From assembly GCA_037954325.1 (NCBI GenBank), contig JBBMNZ010000001.1:21557258-21621257 (forward strand): a stretch of DNA of 64,000 nt, read 5' to 3'. The number at the start of each line of letters is the position of its first letter. The stretch's first letter is position 1. Positions 11,999 to 25,916 of the stretch are shown piece after piece. The position numbers and the translations under genes are program-made. The DNA comes from Fistularia commersonii (Eukaryota; Chordata; Actinopteri; Syngnathiformes; Fistulariidae). The notes under the pieces were generated by a model. That model ran no database searches. It saw only the letters and a program-made list of their open reading frames with translations, and was not told the origin of the DNA.

Positions 11999-14235
11999 TC
12001 ATCTCGTGCGGTCCGATAACAGGGTAACATGCTGGCAATGACAGGTAAACAGCAGGGTAAGGGGTCGGCCGCTGGCGTCATCAAGGATCTGTTCATTTTA
12101 TGTGCCAAATCCTGCAGTTCAGTGTATAAAGCTGCTGGTTTTAAGTGATGTAACATTGTGTTACATTTCAGTTACAAAGCTGAATTGCCTGTTCAGCGGG
12201 TCGAAATGAACGATTCACTTTTTGCATACATAAGTTAAATGGAAACGTCTGCTTGTAATTTCCATATAACTTGTGTTTTCCTTTGCTATCAACCTTGCTG
12301 CACTCAAAGTTATTGAACGGCTAAGTATATGATAAAAGTAATCGGAAGTAAACTTGCAATTATAGTGGCAAAGGAAATATCTTCTCTCAGATCTTCCACA
12401 TCCGTATACCCCAGCTGCCGGGGCCAGGGGTTATGAGCATCAAAGAGGATCATCTTGTGTCTTTCAACTTTTGTTCTAATATAATTCAATTTTTTTTTTT
12501 TTTTTTTTGCCTCAAGCCGTTGAGTTGTAAGATTGTAATCTGTATGCGACCCGCCGCCGGTCCTGAACGTGCAGGGTCTCCCTTTTGGCCCATCACTCTG
12601 TTTTTATCTCTCTGTTTGCGTTCCTTCTGAATTTTTTTTTTATGTTGACAGCGTAGCGACAGCCCACATACCCCTCCTCCACCCGCACTGTTGCTATTGA
12701 GCGTGTTTCTTTCCGCATGCGTCTTGTATCGCCTCAAATGATTCATCTTCATCATTTGCTCCTGTTTGCTTGTCACTGCGGCTTAACTGCAACCCCTCCC
12801 CCGCCCGACGCTCTGCATTTCTTTCATTGACTTTTCTTTTTGTTTTCTATTTTTATGCTAATTAAAGTCTGCACAGAGCAAGGCGGGGCAGACTTTGAAG
12901 AAAACCTGAAACGAGAATCGAAGGAGTCTTCCCTGCTCCACCTTGCTCCTCACCTGTAATTAATGGAAAGGGTATGCATGTCTGTGCTATTTCCTCGCAT
13001 TGCACCTCTTTACACCTTTGCAGACTTTTTACACGATTCCCCCATTAAAATAGGTCTTGAAAAGTAGCAGTGTGAACTAGATGTGATTATACTCCAAGTC
13101 AACCCTTCCTTCACACTCCTACCTGCTCCGCAAACTCGTCTTTCAAAGACCCCCAGTTCTGCTCTGACATATTCATGCAAGTATTCCCGCACAATATAGA
13201 GCTTGTCTGCCGCCTAACTCTGTTATCGTCGCTGTGCTCACACATTTATCTGTGCTAACACTGTCACATGGCTTTATCTCTTTTCCTATACAGTGTCACA
13301 GTTGTGGTGTGTCTGCCTGCCTCTGTTGCTGCTCGTAGCTTCTCTCCAAGCATTGCTACTGTGGCAACTGTGTTTATTCTGCCAGTCAAAGATGAGGCAT
13401 AGACAGAATCAGTCATCCTTGTGTTGTGGAGAAACTGAGCAGATATGTGCATGTGTGTGTGTGTGGGGGGGGGGGGGGTCGCATTTCAAACTGTAAAGAG
13501 TCCCAGGTGGTTTACATAGTTGTATCTTAGATAAACCGAGGTCTTGACTGCTGTTATGCAGAATTCCCGTCAGTTGGAATACTCAATTTGATGTGCTAAG
13601 AGGAGTTTGAGACACCAACACAACTGAAGTAAGTCACATCCACCAGGAAAAGGCAACTGCAGGTTCAGCATCTAGCAACTTACCGGCGTCAGCGTCTACT
13701 GCTGAGTAATTAATCCACTTATTACATTGAAGACTGCTTCGGGAAAAGAAAAAAAAAAAAGAAACTCATGCAGAAAATGTTAATTCAGGTTTGCAGACTT
13801 TGTTAAAATCCCTCTTTCGCATTGCTGCATTTGACATTATATTTGAAAAAAAAAAAAAACGGTATATTTATATATACCATGGAAAGTCCGTAAAGAAACT
13901 AAAGCAAGCATGGTTCAGGTATTTTTGCACATTTGGTTTAAGTTCCCCTGCAGTCAAAAATACGCCTGACATCTTACCCCTGAAGCTGTTGAATGATGGA
14001 CGAAAAGATTTGACACAAGACAAATGGTTTCACATCCATTGAAAAGCATTTCTCTCTTTGCTCCCTGAAATCAGATGAAGTGACTCGTTGCCACAAAGCC
14101 CTGCAACTCGACCTGAATGGCATTCTTTGCCATGGCAGGCAATTTTTCCCGTCCGGTCGACCCAATTCCTTACATTTTGAGGCTCTTGAATTTATTAGAA
14201 TTTTACCGGCCATATGTCACACAGGGTGGCTTCTT
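11999..14235. other. Gene-free unique sequence with homopolymer runs
   Basis: No gene is seen. The stretch has a T-run at 12490-12508, a TG array followed by a G-run at 13451-13479, and A-runs near 13748 and 13847. Confidence 0.55.
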
Positions 14236-14486
14236 CCGAGCGGCAAGAAGGTCTCAGGTTGGATTCCCATGGGGGGCCTGAACAGTCTCCATATGAATGA
14301 GAGGGCCAACGGTTGCATGCCTCAATCTGATGTATGAATGTGAAAGTGAATGGTTGTATGTCTAAACATGTGGCTCCTGTGATCCATTGAGGTTGAACCC
14401 CGCCTGTCACCCCGTGACAGATGGGATTGACTCCGGCCGCACCATAACCCTGATTGAAGGATATTGATAATGAATGAATGGATGAT
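14236..14486 (+). repeat. SINE-like teleost interspersed repeat, copy 6
   Basis: CGGCAAGAAGGTCTCAGGTT, AACGGTTGCATG, CTCCTGTGATCCATTGAGG and GACAGATGGGATTGACTCCG match the family, with a (GAAT)n tail to about 14486. The central CACAGTCCAAAACATG block is lost. Confidence 0.75.
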
Positions 14487-15423
14487 ATTTCACTCAAGTG
14501 AATGGAGAAAACACCCGGAATCAGCCTCTCATCTCCCGCTGGTTTTATACCCACCGATTTTCACAGTCACAGACTTAAAACTGAAAGTCAGAAGGAAATC
14601 TTGGGAGCGTTACAGGACTCACAGCACGATCCCTTCATCTCAGGCATCAAATGTAAGGTGGAAATCTTACGGTCTTAGAGCTGCCATAGATAAGTCTTTT
14701 CCAAATCTTGGGTTTACGACAATATGAAATGTGTTCAATGTTAGCGCAAGTCTTTCAGTCTTTACGGTGACAAACAAAATAGATGAGCTTTAACAAAACC
14801 GGAAAAGGAAACCTGGTAGACAAACAATCCTGTTTCCAATGACTGTTAGAGCATTATTGGCAGCAGAGATGGTATTTGTTGGCAGTACGAAGGAACAGGA
14901 ACGGTGAAGGGCGTCACTATCAGTACGGAGCGTTCAGAGAGAGAAGCGGACAGCGGAGCTGTGGGCAGAACAGCCTGGCTTGTACGATGTCAACTCTCCA
15001 CAGGGCGGAGAAAGAAAAGCACTGGACGGAAATAGCAGAGGCTCCGCAAATACCCATGGGAAATATTGCATGGTGGGACACATTGCTGCAAGAATCTGGT
15101 TGTGGTCTTGGAATTAGTGACCCTGCAAGATTCACATCTCAGTCCGCAGTCGCAGGGACTTATAACTATAATAACGAGTCTTTGGATGTGTGCAGGGAGG
15201 AATTTTTTTCAAAATCTTTTCAAAGTCTTTGACATATGTGTGGCATAAAGCGTCAGATGGAGTTCGTAACGATCCGTAAAGAATAGCATGTCGAGTCCAG
15301 AGCTGGTGAAGCTGATGAACTAACACAGGTGACCTACAGTGAGAGGAAAAGTCACACTGACAGGCTTCAATGGCACAATATCACGGAAGAACAAACTGAA
15401 CAAATAAATTAGGAAATAACTGA

Positions 15424-15457
15424 CTCTCTCTCTCTCTCTCTCCCGTCTCTCTCTCTC
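15424..15457. repeat. (CT)n microsatellite, interrupted
   Basis: Two CT arrays are separated by CCCGT. Confidence 0.95.
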
Positions 15458-17586
15458 ATATATCAAATATTCAGAAGTCATTGCACTTGCTATTCAATGA
15501 TATCTCTTTTCCCCGATCCAACCGGAAAAGCTGGAATAGCCATGTTATCGAACTTATAGGTAACTCATAAAACATGTTTATTTCGCGAACGTATATACTC
15601 GTATCTTCCCATTCATTAAAATCCCTGTAACTTAAAATCCCAGATGCTGCTTGAATTCCGCCTGACTACGCAGTGCAGTTATTGAAAAACTTTGAAGGAG
15701 AAATTCCACGTACTGTGTTTCTCCTGAGGGGCTGCATTACACAGAAGACATTAAATCCCTTAATTAATTAAGTACATTATGCTGAGTTACAATATCACGG
15801 TTATCACATATCAACAATTATTATTCCATGGTCCTATAAGTACCTCAAAGCTCTGTTTATCCTCGAATCACATGGACGAGCTCATGGGTGTATGATACCT
15901 TGTGACTGTGACCATGGTATTTTGAGATGGCTGGATTATGGACGGGTGTAAACACGTAGGCCTTTGAAACGCTCCGCTCATGGTGGGGGATCCGCCGCCT
16001 CTTTTCATCTGCTGTCTCTTTGATCGAGTCGCGGCTGGGAGAAATCCCTCGTGAAACGACTCTGCAACTAACCTGTCCAAATTACTTAATGTGTTATCCG
16101 TGTACAACATTTGTTATGATTACAGCACAAGACAACAGCGTCTGTAATTGAACTGTAAATTTATTCCGCTTGTCGCAGAATAGTACGGGGAGAATACGTA
16201 ATCCCCTTCCCCGTCATCCCCACTGGCGGGTTAATGGCGTAATAAAATGGCAAGATTTGAGTATGAAAGTAATTGTAAACCAGGCGGACATTTATTGGAG
16301 ACATTACCCAAAACACATCTCCTTAAATTATTGCTTTAGTGCAGCATTAAAAAAGAAAAACAAAAAAAAAAAACATAACAATGTGGGACGTAAAACAAAA
16401 CCATGGCAGTTTCTTTTTAACCTTTATAAAATCCGACTCTTGCCGAAAATTCTCGATGTGCACTGTATCTCATAGCAAAAAATACCCTTTTTTTTGCAAT
16501 AATAATTCTTGACAGGGTTTCTGGTCTGGAGCTAAAGGCTCATTAGAACACACTAACCAGTCCCGGGTAGAAAAGATGCATGGCTGCTACCGGTCTTTAA
16601 TAAAGGATGGACTAATTGGCTAATTACATTCATAGACGGCGCTCATGAGTGCCTTGCTTATGGACCTCATTTCAAAGGGCCGGCACTTAGAATGCATGGT
16701 GAATAACCGGGGTCACGCTTAAGGAGGCTCGCTGTATAATGAATATGCAACCACACAGTGAGCGCAGGTACACCCAGACACTGACACACACTGACATGTA
16801 AAGGCTGCTGGCAGGACCGGGGGCAGAGGCATCCCATCATTAAGCTCTTTAAGGAAAACGCCTTCATTAACACGCTTTGATCTGAAACTCCAAATAGACT
16901 CGGCCCATCTTCCCGGGGAATCGCTTTGAATAAAGATGTTCCGCGCGAGACGGCAGATTTGCCACACAATCGGTCTTTGTTCTGCGCCGCTTCAATAGTT
17001 ATCAGGTTGACAACCTATTTTGAGGAGAATGACATTCTGCTCTAACAGCTGAAATGGGTCACCAATGTGAGCGAGATGAAGTGGAGACAGGAGAGCTGCA
17101 GGATGGAATGGAGAGCTGGATGAAATAAAAAAAAAAAGGAGAGAGCAACAAAGGAGTAAAGCTGACCTAACAGGAAAACTTTGACAGGGACCCAACGCGG
17201 CAGGCGGCGGAGGTGTAGGACTGACACTGGAACCAAGCGCACGATCATTCATCACCGTGGCAACTCCGCCTGTCAGCCCCGCAAGCCGAGGGACGGCAAA
17301 GGCGATGCCGGGGCAGATGGAGCGGGAGAGGAGGCACAGAGTCCTCCATCAGTGGACCATGGTCTCAGACGGAGACAGGAGAACGGCCAGGATATGCACT
17401 GTCACACACAAGCGCGCACACACATGGCGGCGAAAATAGAGGCTAAAGCGTGCATTGACCGATGGCCCTCTCTGTCCCTCTGTCCACCCTGCAGACCAGC
17501 TGTCTGGAGCGAGCAGGGACAACACATCCATCATCACACTCCTCCGGTCTCAGAGTCCTCGACACAGGCAGGCGTAATGTGCATGT

Positions 17587-17587
<1 letters not shown>

Positions 17588-17625
<38 letters not shown>
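17588..17625. repeat. (TG)n microsatellite
   Basis: About 18 uninterrupted TG units, followed by GCGCGC. Confidence 0.95.
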
Positions 17626-18685
17626 CTCATTTGGTGAGTAAGATGAGCCTTTCCTGTCTGTGTATTCCACAAGTTTTCCTTGACGAGATGTGTGTGAAGA
17701 CAAAAAGGAGCGCTCAGAACATGAATGTTTTTCATCTCATATCCTTGTTGTGTTATTTACCGCAGCTAACAAGTATTGAAGTGTACGGGAACGTTTATAT
17801 AATGCGATGTTTACTTTCACGCCCTTGCCGGGGGAATCGTTGATTAACATTTCATCTGGCAAGTTTGTGTTTCGCTACAAAACAAAGTGTTGTCAGAAAA
17901 CGCAATCATGCAAATCTTAAAGCTAATCAATAATAATCAAAATTCCCGGGGTATAGCCCCGGTCTTAATTTCAGAACCACATCAAATTCACAATAACACT
18001 GATTATAATAATCATCGGCTTGTTGTCAAAAGATTAAGGGTACACAAACAAACTGTCGGCGGATAGATTAACAAGTGGGCAAATAACCACGCTGGCATTA
18101 CGGCATCGTATTCAATTCAATAATTGCTCGTCTGTGACAAAAAGCCCTATGAAACGGGGCTGGCAGAGTTCAAAGTCCCTCGGGAGATGCTATTGTGGGG
18201 TTGCGAGTAATTAAGAAACAGGGTTTGAATGATATGTGACTGAACTGTTGTTGTTTTCAGATAATTGCGCTGATTTTATAAATCACCAACAACGCGCTGC
18301 GCAGGTGCTTCCATTTCCTTCAATTACTTCAATCTACTGGGGAGTTGGTTTCGTGGGAGGAGACTTCTCGATTTGATTTAATTCGATTTGTACCCTACGG
18401 GTCCCGGCACTGTGATTCAATACGATATGAAAACGGAACTCCATTTCCAGTGCGGGGGGAAACCATCGGAGTGTTTTTGCTCTCCAGGACGGCGGATGTT
18501 TGGTGAATCACGGCATTAATGTCATTCAATATGCATTCAATCCAGGGTCCAATGATCCCCTGTAACAGTGTCCGATCTTCAAAGACCTCTGCGGCGAAGC
18601 GTCTCTCCTGTAGTGATTTCTCAAAACACAAACTCAGAATGGCGGATGCCGTGTATGTGTGTGTACGTTTGTGTATGTCTTTGTC

Positions 18686-18875
18686 AAAAAAAACAAACAA
18701 AAAAACAAAACAAAACAAACAAAAAAAAAAACACCTCACTAACCCAAGCTTACTCTTCTGTATATTTCCTGTGCATCGTGTATTTGCAAGTGTATTTGCA
18801 GTCCCTATGTCCTCTATTGTAAGTCGCTTTGGATAAAAGCGTCTGCCAAATGCAATGTAATGTAATGTAATATTA
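18686..18875 (+). repeat. L2-like LINE tail with A-rich stretch
   Basis: The block TGTCCTCTATTGTAAGTCGC followed by TTTGGATAAAAGCGTCTGCC (18808-18847), with a (AATGT)n tail to about 18874, is the 3' end of an abundant fish retroelement that I recall as L2-like. An A/C-rich stretch lies upstream (18686-18732). No coding part remains. The exact family name is uncertain. Confidence 0.65.
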
Positions 18876-20671
18876 CATGACACCACGCCAAAGGAGAAGA
18901 AAAAGGTGCTCACATAAACTTTTACCGCCATTTTTTCATGTCACAAATATAAAACCCAGTTACCGTGGGTGCCGAGCCACTCTGCAGGTGACTCTGCAGC
19001 TCGGTCCTTGACAGGGAACGCGTCAGACCCTCCCGCTGTTTATTATTCCAAGGGATCCGGCATTTCCTCCCCACTGCTGGCTCAACGTGGACGGGATGCG
19101 GGGCCTTTGATGGACGCGCAGCTGAACAAACGGCCGGAGATGGTTCACGTCTCAAGCAACAGAAGCTCCTCACCAGCTATCATCTAAATGTGCAGCGGGA
19201 GAAGATCTCAGTGGTCCCTCTAGAAGCCCGTCGGAGCTCAAGGGTTCTCTGAGTTTGCAAGCTAACAATTATAGCAAACAATTATAAAAGGAAGGATGTG
19301 ATTGGTGGGACTTCAGGAAACAGGAGCTATTAAGTTTAAAGTAAAAGCAGAAATAAAAACAATCATCTGGTGACTTCAAGTTTAGATGCAAATGAAATAT
19401 AATGCACAGGCCATTGCATCCATTGTAAACATTTCAGGAAGGAAAGAGTCGACAGCAAAGTAAAGTAAAGACGGGAAGATGAGTGTGAACATCTCACGCG
19501 CCCTCTCGGTCTGTTTGAGAAACTCCCTCTCCGCTGATTCCCCGGGCTGGAGGAAGAAGAGGGAAGAGATGGGGAATAGCATTCTAGAGATTACTGATTG
19601 TATGGACTGGGAGTATTAAAGATGTCAGGGGCTTTAAAATGGAAGGTAAAAGTAACAAGTAGTAGTTTTGTTTTTACTCCAATCTGGGGGATTCTACTTG
19701 GCAACAACCACATATGAAGCAAGTAAATAGATGTTTAAACCGCCAAACAAACAGCGCTGGATGTCTGCTCAGGGGACTTCTGTCTGCAAGTGAATCTGAT
19801 ATCTTTGAGGAGAGCAGTTTATTGCCCGTATTTGAATAGTTGATGGCCAATAGAATATTTAGGAGCCCGTTCTCGCGTAATCGATTCATGCCATCGATAC
19901 TGAAGCGTTGCTCTCTGCGCGATGTTGCACGCTGGGAAATTATGAAGCCGAAGGCAAGCGAAAGGGAGGAGAGAAAAACAGGCAGCGAAATGTATCGAGG
20001 ACGTTCGTGAAGTAAAAGGGGACAGGAGAGAATGTGAGAGAAGGTAATGCAGCCGAGGGGGGCACTGAACAGCATTAGCTACCTCAGATATGGCCTTAAG
20101 ATAGACCAAAATTGGAGATTGTGGTCGTTATAGGAGATTGGTTGCAAAAGCACGATTTCAATGACTAAATAATGCAATAAGGCAATTACGGTCTCGCGAC
20201 GACACAGTAAGCGGGGCCCTGCAACACTAGAATGCAGTTTCTGTTGGTAATTCAAAGCAACGAGTCTCAAGACCGTGCCAGAAGAGCTGCCGGACATCAT
20301 CTTCGCAACTCAATACCGAGCCTACTCTATAATTCGCTACGCTTTGATGCATCATTGATTCGGTTTCCCCGATCTCAAGAGCGCACCTTATTGGTCAGAA
20401 CACATCGTCAAGCAAGCGAGAGTGCGTCTTTCAAGTAGAGCAAGAGCCATGTAACACTCACGGGCCCATTAAAACTCTTAAAACACCAATTCAACAGCTC
20501 TCTGCGCAAGGATCACCGCTCGGGAAGAGCGAGGTGAGCCGACTGTAACAGCCTCCCTTCGCTCAACACTCCTTTGAGTAACAATCTGAGATAAATAAAT
20601 GACCAGGGTCTGACAATCAATCTATCTATCCAACTATTATCATTCATTAAAATGAGTTAACATTTTGCGTC
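18876..20671. other. Gene-free unique sequence
   Basis: No gene or repeat is recognised. A 72-codon frame at 18969-19187 is serine-rich and has no family resemblance. Confidence 0.5.
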
Positions 20672-20778
20672 TTGTGGGTCAGTGGTCAGCACCTACGCCT
20701 CATCAGGCAGGGGGTTGCCTGTCGGATTCCCACACAGTCCTTCAATCCCGTCGCATCCCTCACTACAGGATAGGTGGA
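20672..20778 (+). repeat. Fragment of SINE-like repeat (copy 7, head only)
   Basis: GTGGGTCAGTGGTCAGCACC resembles the tRNA-like A-box region and TGTCGGATTCCCACACAG the B-box region. The rest is lost. Confidence 0.45.
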
Positions 20779-21835
20779 ATAAAAACATTGAAAAATATGT
20801 TTATTATAATTATTGTTAATATCCTTTATTACACAATCATCATTATCTTTCCTGTCAAGTTAAGCAATCTGAGCTACATCTTGTCCGAAATCAACAACAA
20901 AAAAATCAACTGGAATGGGAATTAAACTTCTGCTTATATGGAAAGCATTATTAGTCGTCAATGCTTAAGTGATATAATGTGAAATATAAAGACAGGGGAT
21001 GCCTGTCTTGATATTAATTCATTCATCACATTCTCTCACTCAGAGGGATTATGCCTTTTATTTGGTCTTCAATCTAAATGTTCTTCAGTTTGCTATGTTT
21101 TGTTGTGCCAGTTGCTCTCTGGTCTCACACACTTTATCCCAATATTCTCTTCCTCAAGGAAATGATTCAGCCATTATTATTCTTCATATGAAACCCCAGT
21201 CATTCTCTCAGACCAGTGTGGCCGTCATTTCCTTGACTAATATTCTCATTTATATGTTCTGTTGGGGACATAATGGGAAGCTAAATGCGGGCTGGCATTT
21301 TCGAAGACTTAAATAAGCACTGACAACTTACTGTATGCCAAACAGGGACAGGCGACAGACGACTTGACAGAGAAGATAATGAGACTGATTGGCATGATGT
21401 TCTCGTCCCTAATTGATTTAACGAGGGATTAATATTGCTGAATATTTGCGTGAACGATTATTATAATGTTTTGTAATGGTTCGGAAGAAAATGTGAACAC
21501 ATGGTTGCCTGTTGTCAGCTACCTGCTGTAAATGCGACGGTTGTGGAAAAATAATATCTGTTAGTATGGAGATCACATTCTGCTGATACGCCGCTTATTA
21601 GCCTCGAGCTCAGGATGGTCACAGTTCCAATTAGTAGTCAATGTGCCCTTTCCAGTGAACAACAGTCATTCCCTTCGCTGCTCTGTGAGTGTAGCTTTGT
21701 CTGAGTGGCAGTGACAGGCCGGCCACTGGTGGACCATCCACTGAGAGATGATAGATGGCTCTCAAGTGCAGGGTTGAAAAGAGGCAGATCAAATCTGTCT
21801 CTACCAATAGCTCAGCGTAAACCATCAACACCCTC

Positions 21836-21883
<48 letters not shown>

Positions 21884-23869
21884 TTCAAAAACATCAGATT
21901 TAGGTGGACCATTTATTTGTGATTTCTCCTGCTTTAAGGCTGCGGTGCCTGCTTCATTTCACAAATACGACCTTTGACCTTCGTCATCTTGGCTCGGAGA
22001 AAATATATTGCCTTATTGGACCCTGATGCTTTACTTTGTTATTTGACTACTTGTTTTTATGGGCGTCTGTCTTACCAAACTTGATCACGGTGACATGATT
22101 TTTTTTCCACCTTTCCTGCTGTTAAACAGCAAGTTCCTGAGGAATTATTTTCATTAATTATTGTCAGGAGCCTCTGCATTGCAGATTTATATACATGTAA
22201 TCCATGGAGTTGGCAGAGCATTTCCTGGTGCACTCCTTGGATTACGATAAGCTACAACACCACATTGCTGCTGCACCAGTGGAACACCAGAGTTTGTTTT
22301 CAAGAAGGACAGAATCCCAACCAGCAAAGACCTACTTATTTCCAAACTAATATTTCAGATAACTTATGGTTGTGACTCAGTACCCACAGAGGAAAAACAC
22401 AGTTATATAAATGTTGAAACAGCAAGAACTGTCAGGTCATTGAAGAAAACTTGGTGGCGGCATTGCTGCAACCGAAGATAAGAGACAGCATACAGGTTTA
22501 TAAGCCCTGAGCTCCGTCTGACAGGACCACTACCGCGACGTTATCTATGATGATGGCTGTGGAAAGCTGGAATCAGTACACGACTTGATGGGGCTTCCGA
22601 TTGTTTACCTGCCAGGTCAGCAACTGTGGAAGGTCTTTGGTTGACTTGGTTTGCACATGATGTGTGCGAGACACCGGAGCCAAGTCCTTGGACATGAAAG
22701 ATGTGGCAAGATAGACTTTTTGCTGTGCCTCTATGAATCATTGCCACACACGTTCCCAGTGAACCAACGGGAAGCTGCAAAATGGGGTTTGGGCCGAAGG
22801 AACAGTGCCACGGGAGGATTTACTGTGGTGACAGTTGCGAAGCACAAGCCTCGCGGTGAGTCGGACAGGCAATAGGATACATTTATATTCAAAACAGACA
22901 AGGGGTAACAGATATATGAACATGGGGGGAATTCTAAGCAGAAGTCTGTTTCAAGCAGAGTATGTGGGGCGTCGTTTGGACTGTTGATACTTCACCAAAA
23001 ATTCCATCTTTCCCACAGTCGTACGGTAATCCTGGTTTAGTTGCCAGATTCTGGTATGGTCCTTGCAAATGAAATGCCACGACACATTTTAGTAGGTGAC
23101 GTGCACCAGTGCTTTGTGTGTTCGCTTGCTGAAATATTTGCACATTCGGGGGCAACGATGCTGTAGATGAATGTCATAATGCAAAATTTAAGAAAATGAC
23201 CCAGTGCCGTCTTGAGCGTTTTCCAATTATAACAATAACTGCACTCCAGGTAGCATTGAATTTTCTTAACGCCATTTGCATTTGCAAAGTGTTCCATCAC
23301 ACCCCTTGTTGATAACACGTTCTGCCCCCCCTTACTGTAACCACCGTGACAGAAACTGCAGACATTTAAAGCTAAAGGTTTGTTTTTCTCCTTTTCTGTT
23401 CTTTTTTTTTCCCTTGTAGGTCAGCTCATTCATCTGGAGGCCTGCTGAGACGTCAGAGCGGGGAACGGCTCAATCGATCAGGAAGTCTAACTGCCCTTTG
23501 CATTTGCTCGTGAGCGTGTGTACGCTTTTTGCTTTTTTTCTCCCCATTCATGTGCGCACATACAACTGATTTGACTTGAGCATTTTATTAACGGAACAGC
23601 AGCGACGGCCCGTATCTTTCACATCACTTTTCCTGCATCTCCCCTCCCACATCTATAGATGCAAAATCATTCTTCCCTAATCCTCTGCCATGTTTCTACG
23701 TTTGTGTTTTTAAATCCTCCTTTTTCCCATTACCAAACATTCTCTTGCCATCGTTGCACTCCTTTATTGACCCTCATACCAAATCCATCGCATCTTGCTT
23801 TTCCTCCCATTGACGGCTATAGTCTGCGTTTTAATATATATGTTTCATATTTTCGTGTTGACACTGTAT
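20779..23869. other. Gene-free interval with a long CA array
   Basis: No gene is supported. The block 22440-22900 contains overlapping short frames on both strands but no motif I recognise. A strong pyrimidine tract with CCCTTGTAG at about 23411-23419 resembles a splice acceptor, but the sequence after it stops within ten codons in one frame and matches nothing known to me. Confidence 0.5.
21838..21882. repeat. (CA)n microsatellite
   Basis: About 22 perfect CA units. Confidence 0.97.
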
Positions 23870-23899
23870 GAGCACAGGAAGAGGTCAGCCACTAGGGAT

Positions 23900-24006
23900 C
23901 GGAAACAACAATGATTCGCCTGCATTGGGTTCTTTGGTTGGAATCAAACCGCCAACCTTTCGATCGGAGGGACGCTCCACTCTACAAACTGAGCTTCAGC
24001 AGCCGA
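23900..24006 (-). repeat. tRNA-derived SINE-like fragment (reverse)
   Basis: The minus strand carries a tRNA-like A-box context (reverse of CTCTACAAACTGAGC, near 23981) and B-box context (reverse of GGAATCAAACC, near 23940). A related fragment lies at 43640-43733. Confidence 0.55.
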
Positions 24007-25047
24007 TACATCACAATTCCTCAGCCGCACACAGAGAAAAACGCTGGCGTCCCTGGTAGGTAGGGAGGAAATGCAGATTTACTACACCGGCAGAACATCG
24101 GGTAAAAAGTTTTTTTTCTTTTAAACAAAATTTCGAGGCAAATTGTGTGTATTTTGCAAGCATTGGAAGAAGATACTCTGGCAGCTCCTTCCCGACACCT
24201 CATTGATAAAGGATGACTGACATTAATTAGGGAAGAGGAGTTAGCTAATATCAACTGAGGGATGGAGAATACGGTTTTCACAAGCCAGACTCTGCGTTCA
24301 AAAGTGACTGAAGACAATTAAAGACGATGTTGGCAACATAAATACAGTCAGTCGACAGCGGCTGTATGAGCTTCGCTTCCCTTTTCCCAGTGCGTGGACT
24401 CCCGTGCAATAACAATAATTCACCGGCCCCGAAAACTACAACAAAAACCAGAACTTCATTTATGAAGAAGAAATTGTTCAAGAGTATGTCAGTTTTAGCT
24501 CAGAAGATTTAGATTTTCTCTAGATTTTCCACAAAGTTGATCAGTTTCTGCTGTGAAAAATCATCTACCTGAAGGCGTCAGCAAAGTCGGCACAGAATGA
24601 CAAAACACACCACACACTCGCATGTGACTCCTTCTAGTCAATCAATACCAGGCTGACTTTTAAGACCCTTCTCCTTCTTTCAACCGGGCTTGTGCGACAA
24701 GGTTGCGGCTCTGGGGATAATTTCTTTTTTATTGTGTCTCGCTGCTTTTGAGGAAATACACAATTCAATAAGGTTAAAGAGAGACGGGAGAGATTAGATA
24801 AGGAGAAGATGAGATAATTGTAGGATGGGGGGATAGAAGTGATGAGACAGGGAGATCCAGACAGGGAGAATGATTCGTGTGTGTGTGTGTGTGTGTGTGT
24901 GAGCACACTCTGGTTGAGGCCAAAACAGGCAAACAGGTAACACTACATTCTCATCTGTTCTTACATGCATTAACTCCTTCAAGCCTGTAGTGGTCCAAAC
25001 AGAGTCAGGAACCCTGCTTCTTCCGACAAACAAATGATCACACACTG
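24007..25047. other. Gene-free unique sequence
   Basis: No gene is seen. A TG array lies at 24877-24901. Confidence 0.5.
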
Positions 25048-25195
25048 ATTAATCCATTCATTACCTGGACCGGAGGCCATCCCAGCTGTCACTGGGTGAG
25101 AGGCAGGACTCACCCTGGATAAAACAGAGACCCTGAAAGAAACCCACACTCTTGTTGGACTCCAACCAGGAACCTTCTTCTCCACCACGCCAGCA
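25048..25195 (-). repeat. SINE-like teleost interspersed repeat, copy 8 (reverse, internal deletion)
   Basis: CATCCCAGCTGTCACTGGGT followed by GAGAGGCAGGACTCACCCTG is the reversed 3' half. After an internal deletion, CAACCAGGAACCTTCTTCTC is the reversed B-box head. Confidence 0.75.
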
Positions 25196-25916
25196 AGATA
25201 ATGCACCGTTAATGCTAAAATGAGATGTGATCATAACAGGATTTACTGGTCCTATCCATAATCAAAATGCCTGAAACACTTTCCCATTCCATTTTCACAC
25301 GCCTGCACGTGCGATAGGTTGAGGCCATGATAGTGGATGCAAAGCATCAGCAGTCTCTCTGGAAACATCAGATTCTCATGAATTCCTGCGTGACTCTACT
25401 CCAAAAGTAAGACATGAGAACGAACCCCTGTCGGATCCTCACAGTATGAAATTAGATGAGATCTTCCGCTGATTAGGTATAGGCAAAAATTGCTAATTAT
25501 GAATGAGTCTGAATTTAATCATCATTGCTTCCACGAGCCTAAATCCAAGTTTTCATTTAAACTTGTCTGTCAATATCACAACTGAAACCCAAACTCAGAG
25601 GGTCGCGATCTAACGTTCTCCCATTTGCCGTTCAGTCAGTCTGAATCTTTAACAGCAAGGCTGCGTGCTGGTATTAGATGTGTCCTTCAACCCTTCGGCA
25701 AATGAATGATGGCACACCTTGCCTGGGCCGCGTCTTCCTCTTTTGACCTGTGCAGAGTATGTTCAGGCTCCTCAGGTGTGCAAGAGCGTGCCCTGCAGCT
25801 CCGCACTATAATTTACAAAAGGAAGAGAGGAACAAATGCAACAATCCAACAAAAGCGAATACAGAGCTTGCCGGTATTTTTCTCCTTTTAAATGATACCT
25901 GTGTTTGTTCGCTGTT
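25196..25916. other. Gene-free unique sequence
   Basis: I see nothing supportable here. Confidence 0.5.

Larger units (their letters stand above)
14487..18685. other. Gene-free interval
   Basis: No supportable gene. A CT array lies at 15424-15457 and a TG array at 17588-17625. The longest frame (17181-17843, plus, 220 codons) runs through the TG array and is low in recognisable content. The stretch 16590-16960 looks unusually unique and motif-rich (TAATTA, CTTTGAT, TCATTAA) and may be regulatory. Confidence 0.55.

Noticed and set aside
14876..15232. 118-codon plus-strand frame
   Set aside because: The composition is plausible but there is no domain, repeat relation or splice support.
17181..17843. 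Longest frame in the window (220 codons, plus)
   Set aside because: It runs through a TG microsatellite, has skewed Arg/His/Thr-rich composition, no recognisable domain and no start context.
23390..23575. Strong pyrimidine tract with CCCTTGTAG acceptor
   Set aside because: The downstream frames are short or end in low complexity, and no partner exon is visible.
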